From the NCBI RefSeq assembly GCF_016798325.1, contig NZ_JAERVO010000001.1:1116001-1180000 (forward strand): DNA of 64,000 nucleotides, given 5' to 3'. The notes beneath the pieces are model-generated. The model made no database searches and was not told the origin of the DNA. It saw only the letters and a program-made list of their open reading frames with translations. Origin of the DNA: Marinobacter mangrovi. Its GTDB lineage: Bacteria > Pseudomonadota > Gammaproteobacteria > Pseudomonadales > Oleiphilaceae. This document shows, piece by piece, positions 26,317 to 35,773 of the stretch (its first letter is position 1; every line of letters begins with the position of its first letter). A program made the translations under genes and the position numbers.

Positions 26317-28923
26317 TCAAGCACTCGCCTTATCCGCCTCAGCCTTCAGGAAGTCCTGCGCAAAGCGCTGCAGCACGCCGCCCGCCTTGTAGATGGACAC
26401 TTCTTCCTGCGTATCCAGGCGGCAAACGACCGGAACTTCCTGGCTCTCGCCGTTGGCGCGGTGAATGACCAGCGTCAGCGTTGCTCGCGGCGCCGGCTGC
26501 CCTTTCACGTCGAACGTCTCGGTGCCATCAATACCCAGCGTCTTGCGGGTGGTGCCTTCCTCGAACTGCAGCGGCATGACCCCCATGCCTACCAGGTTGG
26601 TGCGATGGATCCGCTCAAAGCCTTCGGCCACGATGGCCTCGACACCGGCGAGAGCCACGCCCTTGGCGGCCCAGTCCCGGGAAGAGCCCTGCCCGTAATC
26701 GGCGCCGGCAACGATGATCAACGGCTGCTTACGGTCCATGTAGGTCTCGATGGCTTCCCACATGCGGACCACTTTCCCTTCCGGTTCAATGCGCGCCAGG
26801 GAGCCCTGCTTCACCTCGCCGTTGTCGTCGCGAACCATTTCGTTCAGCAGTTTCGGGTTGGCGAAGGTGGCCCGCTGCGCGGTCAGGTGATCGCCGCGGT
26901 GGGTCGCGTAGGAGTTGAAGTCCTCTTCCGGCAGACCCATTTTCGCCAGGTATTCGCCAGCGGCACTGGAAGCCAGGATGGCGTTCGATGGCGACAGGTG
27001 GTCCGTGGTGATGTTGTCACCCAGGACCGCCAGCGGCCGCATGCCGGTCAGGTTCTTCTCACCGGCCAGGGCGCCTTCCCAATACGGCGGTCGGCGAATG
27101 TAGGTGCTCATCGGGCGCCACTCGTAGAGCGGGTCGGACTGTGCCTGGGCCTTGCGGGTGACGTCGAACATCGGGATGTAGGTGTCGCGGAACTGGTCCG
27201 GCTTCACCGACGATTTCACGATGGCGTCGATTTCCTCGTCTTTGGGCCAGATGTCCTTGAGCAGGATCGGGTTGCCGTCGGCGTCGTGACCCAGGGCGTC
27301 CTTCTCGATGTCGAAGCGGATGGTGCCGGCAATGGCGTAGGCGACCACCAGCGGCGGTGAGGCCAGAAACGCCTGCTTGGCGTACGGATGAATCCGGCCG
27401 TCAAAGTTGCGGTTGCCGGACAGGACCGCGGTGGAATAGAGATCCCGGTCGACCACTTCTTTCTGGATTTTCGGATCAAGCGCACCACTCATGCCGTTAC
27501 AGGTGGTACAGGCAAAGGCGACCACGCCGAAGCCCAACTGCTCCAGTTCCGGCAGCAGGTTGGCTTCTTCCAGGTACATCTTGACGGTCTTGGAGCCCGG
27601 CGCCAGGGAGGACTTCACCCAGGGCTTGCGGATCAGGCCCAGCTTGTTGGCGTTGCGGGCGATCAGGCCGGCCGCCACCATGTTCCGCGGGTTAGAGGTG
27701 TTCGTACAGCTGGTGATCGCGGCGATGATGACCGCGCCGTCCGGCATTTCGCCTTCCTTCTCTTCCCACTGGCCGGCAATCCCGCGCTGCGCCAGTTCGG
27801 ACGTCGGCAGGTGCGCGTGCGGGTTGGACGGCCCGGCCAGCGTACGAACCACCTTGGACAAATCAAACTTGAGGACGCGCTCGTACTCGGCGGTCTTCAG
27901 GCTGTCGGCCCACAGGCCGGTGTGCTTGGCGAAGTTTTCGACCAGAGCCACCTGATCGTCGTCGCGACCGGTCAGCTTGAGGTAGTCGATGGTCTGGTCG
28001 TCGATGTAGAACATCGCCGCGGTGGCGCCGTATTCCGGCGTCATGTTGGAAATGGTGGCGCGGTCGCCTACCGTCAGGCTGTCCGCGCCCTCGCCATAGA
28101 ATTCCAGATACGCACCAACAACCCGCTCCTTACGCAGGAACTCGGTCAATGCCAGGACCATGTCTGTGCCGGTGATGCCCGGTTGCAGCTTGCCCGTCAG
28201 CTCGACGCCGACGATGTCCGGCAGGCGCATCATGGACGCGCGGCCCAGCATGACGCTTTCAGCTTCCAGACCGCCCACACCGACGGAAATCACGCCGAGG
28301 GCATCGACCATCGGCGTGTGGCTGTCGGTGCCGACACAGGTATCCGGGAACGCCACGCGGTCGCGCACCTGGACCACCGGCGACATCTTCTCCAGGTTGA
28401 TCTGGTGCATGATGCCGTTGCCCGGCGGGATCACGTCCACGTTTTCGAACGCGGTCTTGGTCCAGTTGATGAAGTGGAAGCGGTCGTCGTTGCGACGATC
28501 CTCGATGGCGCGGTTCTTCTCGAACGCGTCTTTCTCGAAGCCCGGATGCTCAACAGCCAGAGAATGGTCAACGATCAACTGGGTGGGCACCACCGGGTTT
28601 ACTTTCGCCGGATCACCGCCCTTCTCTGCGATGGCATCCCGCAGGCCGGCCAGGTCGACCAGCGCCGTCTGGCCCAGGATGTCGTGACACACGACGCGGG
28701 CCGGATACCAGGGAAAGTCCAGATCCCGCTTGCGCTCGATAAGCTGCTTCAGGGAATCGGTCAGCGTGGCCGGATCACAACGGCGCACCAACTGCTCCGC
28801 CAGGATGCGGGAGGTGTACGGAAGCTTGTCGTAGGCGCCGGGCTGGATGGCGTCGACAGCCTCGCGGGTATCAAAGTAGTCGTAGTCGGTGCCCGGCAGG
28901 GGCTTGCGGTATTGAGTGTTCAT
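26317..28923 (-). CDS. acnD: 2-methylcitrate dehydratase, Fe/S-dependent (AcnD)
   Basis: An 868-residue aconitase-superfamily enzyme that dehydrates 2-methylcitrate in the methylcitrate cycle. The [4Fe-4S] ligands are visible as one Cys in AAITSCTNTSNPRN and two in FACTTCNGMSGAL. Other aconitase motifs are PDTCVGTDSHTPMVDALGV and the swivel-domain AGADYGQGSSRDWAAKG and LVGMGVMPLQF. Length fits AcnD (about 865) rather than AcnB. Placement beside prpF, its dedicated partner, fixes the identity. It begins 167 bases after prpC, beyond a C/G-rich palindrome. Confidence 0.96.
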   Translation of the reverse strand: MNTQYRKPLPGTDYDYFDTREAVDAIQPGAYDKLPYTSRILAEQLVRRCDPATLTDSLKQLIERKRDLDFPWYPARVVCHDILGQTALVDLAGLRDAIAEKGGDPAKVNPVVPTQLIVDHSLAVEHPGFEKDAFEKNRAIEDRRNDDRFHFINWTKTAFENVDVIPPGNGIMHQINLEKMSPVVQVRDRVAFPDTCVGTDSHTPMVDALGVISVGVGGLEAESVMLGRASMMRLPDIVGVELTGKLQPGITGTDMVLALTEFLRKERVVGAYLEFYGEGADSLTVGDRATISNMTPEYGATAAMFYIDDQTIDYLKLTGRDDDQVALVENFAKHTGLWADSLKTAEYERVLKFDLSKVVRTLAGPSNPHAHLPTSELAQRGIAGQWEEKEGEMPDGAVIIAAITSCTNTSNPRNMVAAGLIARNANKLGLIRKPWVKSSLAPGSKTVKMYLEEANLLPELEQLGFGVVAFACTTCNGMSGALDPKIQKEVVDRDLYSTAVLSGNRNFDGRIHPYAKQAFLASPPLVVAYAIAGTIRFDIEKDALGHDADGNPILLKDIWPKDEEIDAIVKSSVKPDQFRDTYIPMFDVTRKAQAQSDPLYEWRPMSTYIRRPPYWEGALAGEKNLTGMRPLAVLGDNITTDHLSPSNAILASSAAGEYLAKMGLPEEDFNSYATHRGDHLTAQRATFANPKLLNEMVRDDNGEVKQGSLARIEPEGKVVRMWEAIETYMDRKQPLIIVAGADYGQGSSRDWAAKGVALAGVEAIVAEGFERIHRTNLVGMGVMPLQFEEGTTRKTLGIDGTETFDVKGQPAPRATLTLVIHRANGESQEVPVVCRLDTQEEVSIYKAGGVLQRFAQDFLKAEADKASA

Positions 28924-28973
28924 GGTTGACCTTTGGCGATAATGGGTCGGGTGTGGCGTTGGTCTCTCTTCAT

Positions 28974-29083
28974 CCCCCTCTCCCCCCCCCGGCCCCTCTC
29001 CCGCCAGGGGCGAGGGGAGGCTATAACTCTAACTTGGGGGAAAAGCCTCTCTCCTGGCAGGCGAGAGGCTTGGAGAGAGGGGA
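28974..29083. repeat. Imperfect C/G-rich palindrome between prpC and acnD
   Basis: Left arm CCCCTCTCC...GGCCCCTCTCCCGCCAGG and right arm ...CCTGGCAGGCGAGAGGCTTGGAGAGAGGGG pair imperfectly across an AT-rich centre (ATAACTCTAACTT). Short sequences like CCCTCTCCC-GCCAGGGGCGAGGGG are typical of dispersed bacterial intergenic palindromes. The folded RNA could moderate read-through from prpC into acnD, but that is inference. Confidence 0.6.
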
Positions 29084-29090
29084 ACGCGTC

Positions 29091-30218
29091 TTAGGCGCGC
29101 TTCTCGATCGGCAGCCACTCGGCGTGTTCGGGACCGGTGTAGTCCGCACTCGGGCGGATGATCCGGTTGTTCTCACGCTGCTCTTTCACATGGGCGGTCC
29201 AGCCGGACACCCGCGACATCACGAAGATCGGCGTGAACAGCTCCGTCGGGATACCCATGAAGTGATAGGCCGAGGCATGGAAGAAGTCAGCGTTGCAGAA
29301 CAGCTTCTTCTCACGCCACATCACTTCTTCGCAGCGCACGGAGACCGGGTACAGCACCTCGTCGCCCACTTCCTGCGACAGCTTTTCGGACCATTTCTTG
29401 ATGATGGCGTTGCGCGGGTCGGACTCGCGATAGACCGCATGACCGAAGCCCATGATCTTTTCCTTGCGCTCCAGCATGCCCATCAGGCCCTGTTCGGCCT
29501 CGTCCGGTGTCTGGAACTTCTGGATCAGGGCCATGGCCGCTTCGTTGGCGCCGCCATGCAGCGGACCGCGCAATGTGCCGATGGCGCCCGTCACGCAGCT
29601 GTGAATGTCGGACAGCGTGGACGCACAGACCCGTGCGGTGAAGGTGGAGGCGTTGAATTCGTGCTCCGCATAGAGGATCAACGAGACGTTCATCACGCGC
29701 TCGTGCAACTCGCTGGGCTTCTTGCCGTGCAACAGCTCCAGGAAGTGCCCGCCGATGGAATCGCAGTCGCCGTCGGTCTCGATGCGCACGCCTTCATGGG
29801 CGAAGCGGTACCAGTAGGTGATGATGCTCGGGAACACTGCCAGCATGCGGTCGATCTTGTCGTCCTGCTCACTGAAGTCCTCTTCGGTTTCCAGGTTGCC
29901 CAGCATGGAGCAGCCGGTACGCATGACGTCCATCGGGTGCGCGTCCCTGGGGATCTGTTCCAGGACGGCCTTGAGCGCATCCGGGAGTGCCCGCAGGCCC
30001 TGCAGCTTGGTCTTGTAGGCGTCCAGCTCCTGCTGGTTCGGCAGCTTGCCGCGCAACAGCAGGTAGGCCACCTCTTCAAACTGGGCATTGTCTGCCAGAT
30101 CCGTGATGTCATAGCCCCGGTAGGTCAGACCGGTTCCGCTCTGGCCCACGGTACAGAGTGCGGTTTCGCCTGCGACCTGGCCACGAAGGCCAGCGCCGCC
30201 CAGTTTTTTTTCAGCCAT
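29091..30218 (-). CDS. prpC: 2-methylcitrate synthase PrpC
   Basis: A 375-residue citrate-synthase-family enzyme condensing propionyl-CoA with oxaloacetate. Active-site residues appear as the His of LHGGANEAAM, GFGHAVYRESDPR (the second catalytic His), and a conserved Asp in the CNADFFHASAYHFMG segment. The short type-II-like length and context separate it from the TCA citrate synthase (about 430 residues). ATG 30218 is chosen over GTG 30227 because AAGG sits eight bases before it. It is followed by acnD after a palindromic spacer. Confidence 0.96.
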   Translation of the reverse strand: MAEKKLGGAGLRGQVAGETALCTVGQSGTGLTYRGYDITDLADNAQFEEVAYLLLRGKLPNQQELDAYKTKLQGLRALPDALKAVLEQIPRDAHPMDVMRTGCSMLGNLETEEDFSEQDDKIDRMLAVFPSIITYWYRFAHEGVRIETDGDCDSIGGHFLELLHGKKPSELHERVMNVSLILYAEHEFNASTFTARVCASTLSDIHSCVTGAIGTLRGPLHGGANEAAMALIQKFQTPDEAEQGLMGMLERKEKIMGFGHAVYRESDPRNAIIKKWSEKLSQEVGDEVLYPVSVRCEEVMWREKKLFCNADFFHASAYHFMGIPTELFTPIFVMSRVSGWTAHVKEQRENNRIIRPSADYTGPEHAEWLPIEKRA

Positions 30219-30321
30219 GGTTGTCACCTTGTGCGTCGTTGTTTGCGATTATTTAGCGTCTTGTGGTGTCTGGCGATCGAGTGCCTTGAGCGCGCGATCG
30301 CAAATCAGCGGCCCGTGCTAC

Positions 30322-31209
30322 TCAGCTTTTCTGCTGCTTGAACAGGGCGTCCAGTTTCTGTTCGAACTCGTGGTAGTTGAGGAAATCGTACAGCTCCATG
30401 CGGGTCTGCATCATGTCCACCACATCTTTCTGGTCGCCCTTCTCCAGGATGTTCTGGTAGACGGTCAGCGCAGCCTTGTTCATGGCACGGAAAGCGCTCA
30501 ACGGGTACAGCACCATGTCGGCGCCGGCTTCCGCAAGCTCCTTGGTGTTGTACAGCGGCGTGGCGCCGAATTCGGTGATGTTGGCCAGGATGGGCACGTC
30601 AAGCGCTTCGGAGAAGGCGCGGTAGTGTTCCAGCTCGGTCACGGCTTCGGCGAAAATGCCGTCGGCACCGGCTTCAATGCAGGCCTTGGCCCGTTCGATG
30701 GCCGGCTCCAAGCCTTCACGCTGGAAGGCGTCGGTCCGGGCCATGATGAAGAAATTCTCGTCGGTGCGTGCATCGGCGCAGGCCTTGATGCGATCGACCA
30801 TCTCTTCCTGGGAAACGATTTCCTTGTTGGGGCGATGACCGCAACGCTTCTGGGCCACCTGGTCCTCAATGTGAACCGCCGCCGCGCCGGCGCGCTCCAT
30901 CTCCTTGATAGTGCGGCCGATGTTGAACGCCCCACCCCAGCCGGTGTCGATATCGATCAGCAGCGGCGTATCGGTCACGGCGGTAATGCGGCGGACGTCT
31001 TCGAGCACGTCGTTCATGGTGGTCATGCCGAGGTCCGGCAGCCCGTAGGAGGCGTTGGCGACACCGCCGCCAGACAGGTAAATGGCCTGATGGCCCACCT
31101 TCTCGGCCATCATGGCGCAGTAGGCGTTGACCGTGCCGACGATCTGCAGCGGATTGTTTTCTTTAAGGGCTTTGCGGAAACGGGCCCCGGCAGTAAGTGA
31201 CTGGCTCAT
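30322..31209 (-). CDS. prpB: 2-methylisocitrate lyase PrpB
   Basis: A 295-residue member of the PEP mutase/isocitrate lyase superfamily that splits 2-methylisocitrate into succinate and pyruvate. Diagnostic motifs are [18 protein letters not shown] (substrate loop), the metal-binding DIDTGWGG, and the catalytic Cys loop [12 protein letters not shown]. Length equals E. coli PrpB (296). It starts 13 bases after the stop of the GntR regulator, so it shares the regulated promoter at 31936-31964. Confidence 0.97.
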   Translation of the reverse strand: MSQSLTAGARFRKALKENNPLQIVGTVNAYCAMMAEKVGHQAIYLSGGGVANASYGLPDLGMTTMNDVLEDVRRITAVTDTPLLIDIDTGWGGAFNIGRTIKEMERAGAAAVHIEDQVAQKRCGHRPNKEIVSQEEMVDRIKACADARTDENFFIMARTDAFQREGLEPAIERAKACIEAGADGIFAEAVTELEHYRAFSEALDVPILANITEFGATPLYNTKELAEAGADMVLYPLSAFRAMNKAALTVYQNILEKGDQKDVVDMMQTRMELYDFLNYHEFEQKLDALFKQQKS

Positions 31210-31222
31210 AAACTCTCCCCAT

Positions 31223-31915
31223 TCAGAATGTCAGGACACCTTCCTGAATCTTTTTCTCGATGTTCAGCCGCGCCGCATTGATGTGGCGCTGCATCAGAAA
31301 CTGGGCCAATTCCCCATCCCGGTTGGCGATGGCGTCGGCGATACTGCGGTGTTCTCGAAGTGCCCGGTGCGGGCGGCCGGCGGACGTACTCAGCCGGTAA
31401 CGGTACAGGCGCACCATGTAGTACAGGTCGCCCAGCAGCATCTGGCTGAGCTTCCGGTTGCGGCTGCCCATGGCGATGCAGTAATGAAAATCGTAATCCC
31501 CTTCATGCTGGTAATACGCCTGTCCCTGCGCTTCGTCCACCATCTGTTCATGACGATCCAGAAGGCGTTGCAGATCATCGATTTCGGCGTCCGTCATACG
31601 CTCGGCGGCCTGGCAGGCAGCCAGGCCTTCCATGGCTTCGCGGATACGATAGAGTTCGAGCAGTTCTTCGCCGTTGATGGAAACCACTTTGAAACCGGCG
31701 TGGGGACGGCGGACCAGCAGGCCGCGGGATTCCAGGCGACCCAGGGCTTCGCGCAGCGGACCGCGGGTCAGGTTGAAGCGTTCGCAGAGTTCCACCTCAC
31801 CGATTTTCTCGCCCGGGGCCAGCTCGCCCTTGACGATCGCGGTTTGCAGACATTCGAAGGCTTCGTCTGCACGGGTCTGCGTTGGAGTGACGGTATCAAG
31901 CATTTTTGTCGACAA
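31223..31915 (-). CDS. GntR/FadR-family regulator of the prp operon
   Basis: A 230-residue repressor-type regulator. The winged-helix domain is at residues ~18-75 ([20 protein letters not shown], then [20 protein letters not shown]). The FCD ligand domain follows, with metal/ligand residues in [20 protein letters not shown] and [10 protein letters not shown]. Leading the prp genes, it probably senses a methylcitrate-cycle intermediate. The start is uncertain: TTG 31915 lies inside a TTGTCGACAA operator and has CGGA upstream, whereas ATG 31903 lacks a clear ribosome site. Three GntR-like palindromes around its promoter suggest autoregulation of the whole operon. It replaces the sigma-54 type PrpR of enteric bacteria. 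Confidence 0.9.
   Translation of the reverse strand: MSTKMLDTVTPTQTRADEAFECLQTAIVKGELAPGEKIGEVELCERFNLTRGPLREALGRLESRGLLVRRPHAGFKVVSINGEELLELYRIREAMEGLAACQAAERMTDAEIDDLQRLLDRHEQMVDEAQGQAYYQHEGDYDFHYCIAMGSRNRKLSQMLLGDLYYMVRLYRYRLSTSAGRPHRALREHRSIADAIANRDGELAQFLMQRHINAARLNIEKKIQEGVLTF
31906..31915. promoter_or_regulatory. GntR-type operator TTGTCGACAA at the prpR start
   Basis: Perfect 10-base palindrome TTGTCGACAA overlapping the candidate start codon of the prp regulator. It matches the symmetric consensus used by GntR regulators of propionate genes in related gammaproteobacteria (recalled, not searched). Binding here would block transcription or translation initiation. Confidence 0.6.
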
Positions 31916-31935
31916 TAATATCCGTGATGGCGAGA

Positions 31936-31964
31936 AAACTACGCCTGGATATCATTTTTGTCAA
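31936..31964 (-). promoter_or_regulatory. Sigma-70 promoter of the prp operon
   Basis: On the minus strand: -35 TTGACA (31964-31959), 17-base spacer, -10 TAGTTT (31941-31936). The -35 hexamer lies inside the operator half TTGTTGACAA, so a bound GntR repressor would occlude RNA polymerase. Confidence 0.6.
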
Positions 31965-32000
31965 CAATCCGGGAAAGCCGACTCCCGGATTGTTGACAAA
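31957..32000. promoter_or_regulatory. Paired operators forming a 17-bp perfect inverted repeat
   Basis: Arms TTTGTCAACAATCCGGG (31957-31973) and its exact complement (31984-32000) enclose a 10-base loop. Each arm contains one operator-like site: TTGTCAACAA at 31958-31967 and TTGTTGACAA at 31990-31999, both one base from the perfect TTGTCGACAA. The structure lacks a following T run, so a pair of repressor sites is favoured over a terminator for opgD. Confidence 0.6.
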
Positions 32001-32013
32001 GAAAGGACAGGAA

Positions 32014-33597
32014 TCAGTAGATCTTGCGCTGATCCTTGGGTGGCGGGGTGTACTGGTAGACCCAGGTTTCGGTCAGGGGCTGATCGTCCAGCTTCAGGTA
32101 GAGGCGCAGATCGATGGGCTCTTCGGAGTCGTCCGGTACCAGGTCGAACATCGCTCGATAGCCGTTAATCTCATGCAGCGGACGCGCAGAGGTGATTTCG
32201 ATGCGACCCCGGCTGCTCGTGATCACCGGGACGACCTTGGCGTTCTCGCCCAGCATATCCAGCATGCCGCCGGCAAAATCCACCGCAAAACGCCAGGAGA
32301 AGTACTCGCGCTTCTGGCCAACAACCCCACCCAGGCCGGTCCGGGTAGCGCGCACGGTGGCCAGCTCATAGGGCTTGACCGGCGCCTGCTCGCCCCAGTT
32401 CAGGCGATAGGAAAATAGGTGTTCCTGATTGGGCGCCAGCGGCTTCTCGGGATTCCAGAACGCCACGATGTTGTCGAAGGTCTCGTCCACCGTGGGAATC
32501 TCCACCAGCATGATGCTGCCCTTCCCCCAGTCTTCCTTTGGCTCGACCCAGACGCTCGGGCGCTTGTCATAGAACACGCCATCGTCCTGGTAGTGGTCGA
32601 AATCCCGATCCCGCTGGAGCAGGCCGAAGCCTCTCGGATTTTTGTCGACAAAGGTGTTGACCCGGATGCCGCGCGGGTTGACCAACGGGCGCCAGATCCA
32701 CTCGCCCGCACCGCTGTGCATGGCCAGCCCGTCGGAATCGTGGATTTCAGGACGCCAGTCGTAGTCCATGCGCTGGCTGTTTTCGCCCACCTGGTACATG
32801 CTCGTCAGCGGGGCGATGCCGACCCGTTCGATGTGCTTGCGTGGATACAGGGCACAGCCGATGTCCATCACCATGTTGCGACCGGGGTACAGGTCGAACA
32901 CGTAGGCGCCGGTGGTGCTGGGCGAATCCAGCAGCGCGTAGACGGTGAGCTTGGTGCTGTTGGGCTTGGGCTTTTCCAGCCAGAAGGCAGTAAACTTGGG
33001 GAATTCCTCATCGTGATCGGTGGCGGTATCGATCGCCAACCCCCGGGCGGACATGCCGTACTGCATGTCTTTGCCGACGGCACGGAAATAGCTCGCGCCC
33101 TGGAACGCCGCCAGATCCAGCTTGAAGTTGGTGTGAAACTGGATGCGGAAGCCGGCAAAGCCCAGATCTTCCGGCAGATCGCCCAACGGCTGTTTACCGG
33201 AATAGCTGAAATACGAGGGATCGTAGCCCAGCTCTTGCGCCTTGCCGTCTGTCACCTCGTAGATGTGAACCGGTGTCTTGAAGAACAGGCCAAGGTGGAA
33301 CAGCTGGGCCCGGAAGGCGCTGCCCTCGTCCTGCCAGAGCGATTTTTCCGGCCGGAACTGGATGGCCTGGTAATCGTCCCACGAAATGTTCTTCAACGAG
33401 CGGGGCAATTCGCCCTCGTGGGACTCAAACGGCTTGGCGGCCAACTCCCGGGCACGCCCCTTGAGCCACGCGTAGCTGAACGCCTGCGGCTCACCAATGG
33501 GCCGCGCGTTGGCCAGAGAGCTGTTCAACAGGGCCGACAGGGGCAAGCCCTGCACTCCGGCGGCGGCGAGCATTTTCATCACTGTACGACGATCCAT
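32014..33597 (-). CDS. opgD: Glucan biosynthesis protein D (OpgD)
   Basis: A 527-residue periplasmic protein of the OpgG/OpgD (MdoG) family, which shapes the backbone of osmoregulated periplasmic glucans. The N-terminus is a Tat-type signal (MDRRTVMKMLAAAG, twin Arg and a weak hydrophobic core), the known distinction of OpgD from Sec-exported OpgG. The body has the family strands ISWDDYQAIQFRPEKSLW, DLGFAGFRIQFHTNF, ASYFRAVGKDMQYGMSARGLAI and QRDRDFDHYQDDGVFYDKRPSVWVEP, and ends TETWVYQYTPPP. It is the last of the opg genes, 49 bases after opgH. It is the paralogue of the gene at 36045. Confidence 0.94.
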   Translation of the reverse strand: MDRRTVMKMLAAAGVQGLPLSALLNSSLANARPIGEPQAFSYAWLKGRARELAAKPFESHEGELPRSLKNISWDDYQAIQFRPEKSLWQDEGSAFRAQLFHLGLFFKTPVHIYEVTDGKAQELGYDPSYFSYSGKQPLGDLPEDLGFAGFRIQFHTNFKLDLAAFQGASYFRAVGKDMQYGMSARGLAIDTATDHDEEFPKFTAFWLEKPKPNSTKLTVYALLDSPSTTGAYVFDLYPGRNMVMDIGCALYPRKHIERVGIAPLTSMYQVGENSQRMDYDWRPEIHDSDGLAMHSGAGEWIWRPLVNPRGIRVNTFVDKNPRGFGLLQRDRDFDHYQDDGVFYDKRPSVWVEPKEDWGKGSIMLVEIPTVDETFDNIVAFWNPEKPLAPNQEHLFSYRLNWGEQAPVKPYELATVRATRTGLGGVVGQKREYFSWRFAVDFAGGMLDMLGENAKVVPVITSSRGRIEITSARPLHEINGYRAMFDLVPDDSEEPIDLRLYLKLDDQPLTETWVYQYTPPPKDQRKIY

Positions 33598-33646
33598 CCG
33601 GGTATTCCCCTCCCTTTTACCGTGGAACGATGCGGGCCGGCGCCGA

Positions 33647-35773
33647 TCAGTCGCCCGCGGCGAGCTTATCGATACGACTGCCCCAGTAGCTGTCAGGGCG
33701 GGCGCGCCAGGCCTCGTGGTGCAATGCAGCCAGGGATTCCTGATCCCGGCACAGGTGACTCAATTCACTCCGGGTCAGGCCATCGGGACCTTCCCGCAGG
33801 CAACGCTGAACCAGATTGGACAGCACTTCCGCCCGCACGCGGCGGCGGTGACTGCCGGCGAGCGCCTGGTGCATCTGGTTCAGGTGCGGCCGCAGGACCG
33901 CTTCCTCGAAGTTCGTCAGCGGTGATTCCTCGGGTTCGGCCTCGCGACTGATCTCGGCGTCGTCAAGCAGCGGACTGGGATTGATCTCCTCGGGAATCAG
34001 CAGCAGGCGGCGGCGATGCAACCGTTCACCGATGCTCACGCGGCTCAGGTAAACACAGGTCGGTGCCGCCAAAACCAGCGGGATCGCTACGGGCAAGGAC
34101 CAGAGGAAAAACAGCGGGTCCAGACTCCAGGCGAACGCCGACCAGGAGGCGCCGACGATCAGGCCCGGCAGTTGGGTCACGATGGCCTGCCGCCAGGTGG
34201 TTTCCTCCGTCCGGTTCTGCCCGGCCCAGCTGAGTGAGAAGTTCATGAAGGCCCCGAGCACATAGCGGCTGTGAGCAAGCATGCGAACCGGCGCCAACAA
34301 TACGGAGATGACGATTTCGATCAGAACGCTGACGAACAGGCGCCCGAAGCCACCAAAGAACCTGGACTTGCGGTGGATCAGCGCATCGAGGATGGCCAGG
34401 AACTTGGGAATAAACAGCAGCGCCATGGTGCTCAGCGCCAGTCCCAGCGCCCACTCCGGTCGCCATTCCGGCCACAGGGGAAACAGCCCCTGGTGGCCTT
34501 CGGGGAAGTAGTCGATGGGCGACAACGCCATCTGCGCCGCCTCGACCGTGGTCAGGATCAGGAAAGCGAGCCACAGGGGCGACGCACAGTACGCCATGAT
34601 TCCGTTCATGAACGCCATCCGGTGAGCGAATCGCAGCTTACGACCGAACAGCATGATCCACAGGTGCTGGATATTGCCCTTGGACCAGCGTTCATCCCGG
34701 GTCAGCTCATCGGACAGTGTGGGCGGCGATTCCTCGTAACTCTCACCCAACTCCGGCTCCAGCCAGACTTCGTAACCGGCCCGGCCCATATAGGCCGCCT
34801 CAACAAAATCGTGGCTGAGAATCGGGCCGCCAAAGATACCAAAGCCCGGCAGCTTCCTGAGGCCACAATGCTCCATGAACGCATCGACCCTCAGAATCGC
34901 GTTGTGCCCCCAGAAAGCGGCGTCACCCATCTGGATGGCCGCCAGCCCGGTGGCGAACAGTGGCGAATACACCCGGTTGGCGAACTGCTGCATGCGGGCG
35001 AACAGGGACTGCCCGTTGATCAGTGTCGGGTTGGTCTGCAGGATGCCGCATTGCGGCTCGCGCTCCATCAGCTGGACCATGCGCACCAGCGTCTGGCCGC
35101 TGACCAGACTGTCCGCATCCAGCACCACCATGTACTTGGAGCGGCGACCCCAGCGGCGCAGGTAATCCGCGACATTGCCGCTCTTGTAGTTCAGGTTCAC
35201 GGTCCGGCGCCGGTAGAACATCCGGCCTTCGGCACCCAGTTCCTCGGCCATGCGCTGCCAGGTGGCCTGCTCTTCCAGCCAGACGTTCGGATCCCGGCTG
35301 TCGGAGAGAATGTAGAATTCAAAATTCTCGATCTGGCCGGCCCGCTCAATGTCCTGATAGACCGCCTTCAAGCCGCTCAGTGTGCGGTGCACGGGCTCAT
35401 GGTAGATCGGCATGATTACCGCGGTTTTGCCCAGCGGCGTCTGGTCCAGCTCTTCCGCGGAATGGCGGTGCATCAAAGAACGCCGATCCCCGCCGAACAG
35501 GCGCAGCACAAAGCCCAGCATCGCCGTCCAGAAACCGACGGCAATCCAGGAATACAGCAGCGCAAACAGAATCAGCAGCCCCAGCTCGACGCCGGTACCG
35601 CCGTGGTAAGGCAGGACCCACAGCAGGTAATAACAGGCCACGGTGGTCTGCCCCAGAACAAACAGGATCAGCAGGCTGCGCCGGATAAAGGCGATGCCCC
35701 GCCAACGGTAGCGTTTGGAGGCTTTCGCCGGGATGGCGTCTTGGGTGGTTCGCTCCTGGAGCGCTTCAGACAT
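33647..35773 (-). CDS. opgH: Glucans biosynthesis glucosyltransferase H (OpgH)
   Basis: A 708-residue inner-membrane family 2 glucosyltransferase that makes the beta-1,2 glucan backbone from UDP-glucose. It has two N-terminal helices, a cytoplasmic GT-A domain with AVIMPIYHEPVHRTLSG, VVLDADSLVSG, ILQTNPTLI, GHNAILRVDAFMEHCG, ILSHDFVEAAYMGRAG and the RDERWSKGN acceptor motif, then about five C-terminal helices. It is some 140 residues shorter than E. coli OpgH, mainly at the N-terminus, the part used in E. coli for FtsZ inhibition, so that moonlighting role is probably missing. Its ATG overlaps the stop of the small upstream gene by eight bases. Confidence 0.95.
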   Translation of the reverse strand: MSEALQERTTQDAIPAKASKRYRWRGIAFIRRSLLILFVLGQTTVACYYLLWVLPYHGGTGVELGLLILFALLYSWIAVGFWTAMLGFVLRLFGGDRRSLMHRHSAEELDQTPLGKTAVIMPIYHEPVHRTLSGLKAVYQDIERAGQIENFEFYILSDSRDPNVWLEEQATWQRMAEELGAEGRMFYRRRTVNLNYKSGNVADYLRRWGRRSKYMVVLDADSLVSGQTLVRMVQLMEREPQCGILQTNPTLINGQSLFARMQQFANRVYSPLFATGLAAIQMGDAAFWGHNAILRVDAFMEHCGLRKLPGFGIFGGPILSHDFVEAAYMGRAGYEVWLEPELGESYEESPPTLSDELTRDERWSKGNIQHLWIMLFGRKLRFAHRMAFMNGIMAYCASPLWLAFLILTTVEAAQMALSPIDYFPEGHQGLFPLWPEWRPEWALGLALSTMALLFIPKFLAILDALIHRKSRFFGGFGRLFVSVLIEIVISVLLAPVRMLAHSRYVLGAFMNFSLSWAGQNRTEETTWRQAIVTQLPGLIVGASWSAFAWSLDPLFFLWSLPVAIPLVLAAPTCVYLSRVSIGERLHRRRLLLIPEEINPSPLLDDAEISREAEPEESPLTNFEEAVLRPHLNQMHQALAGSHRRRVRAEVLSNLVQRCLREGPDGLTRSELSHLCRDQESLAALHHEAWRARPDSYWGSRIDKLAAGD

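Noticed and set aside
27388-28929. 513-codon open frame antisense to acnD
   Set aside because: Mirror of acnD codon bias; no protein-like motif, and acnD is unmistakable.
31957-32000. Inverted repeat read as a terminator of opgD
   Set aside because: No T run follows on either strand, and each arm contains an operator-like site.
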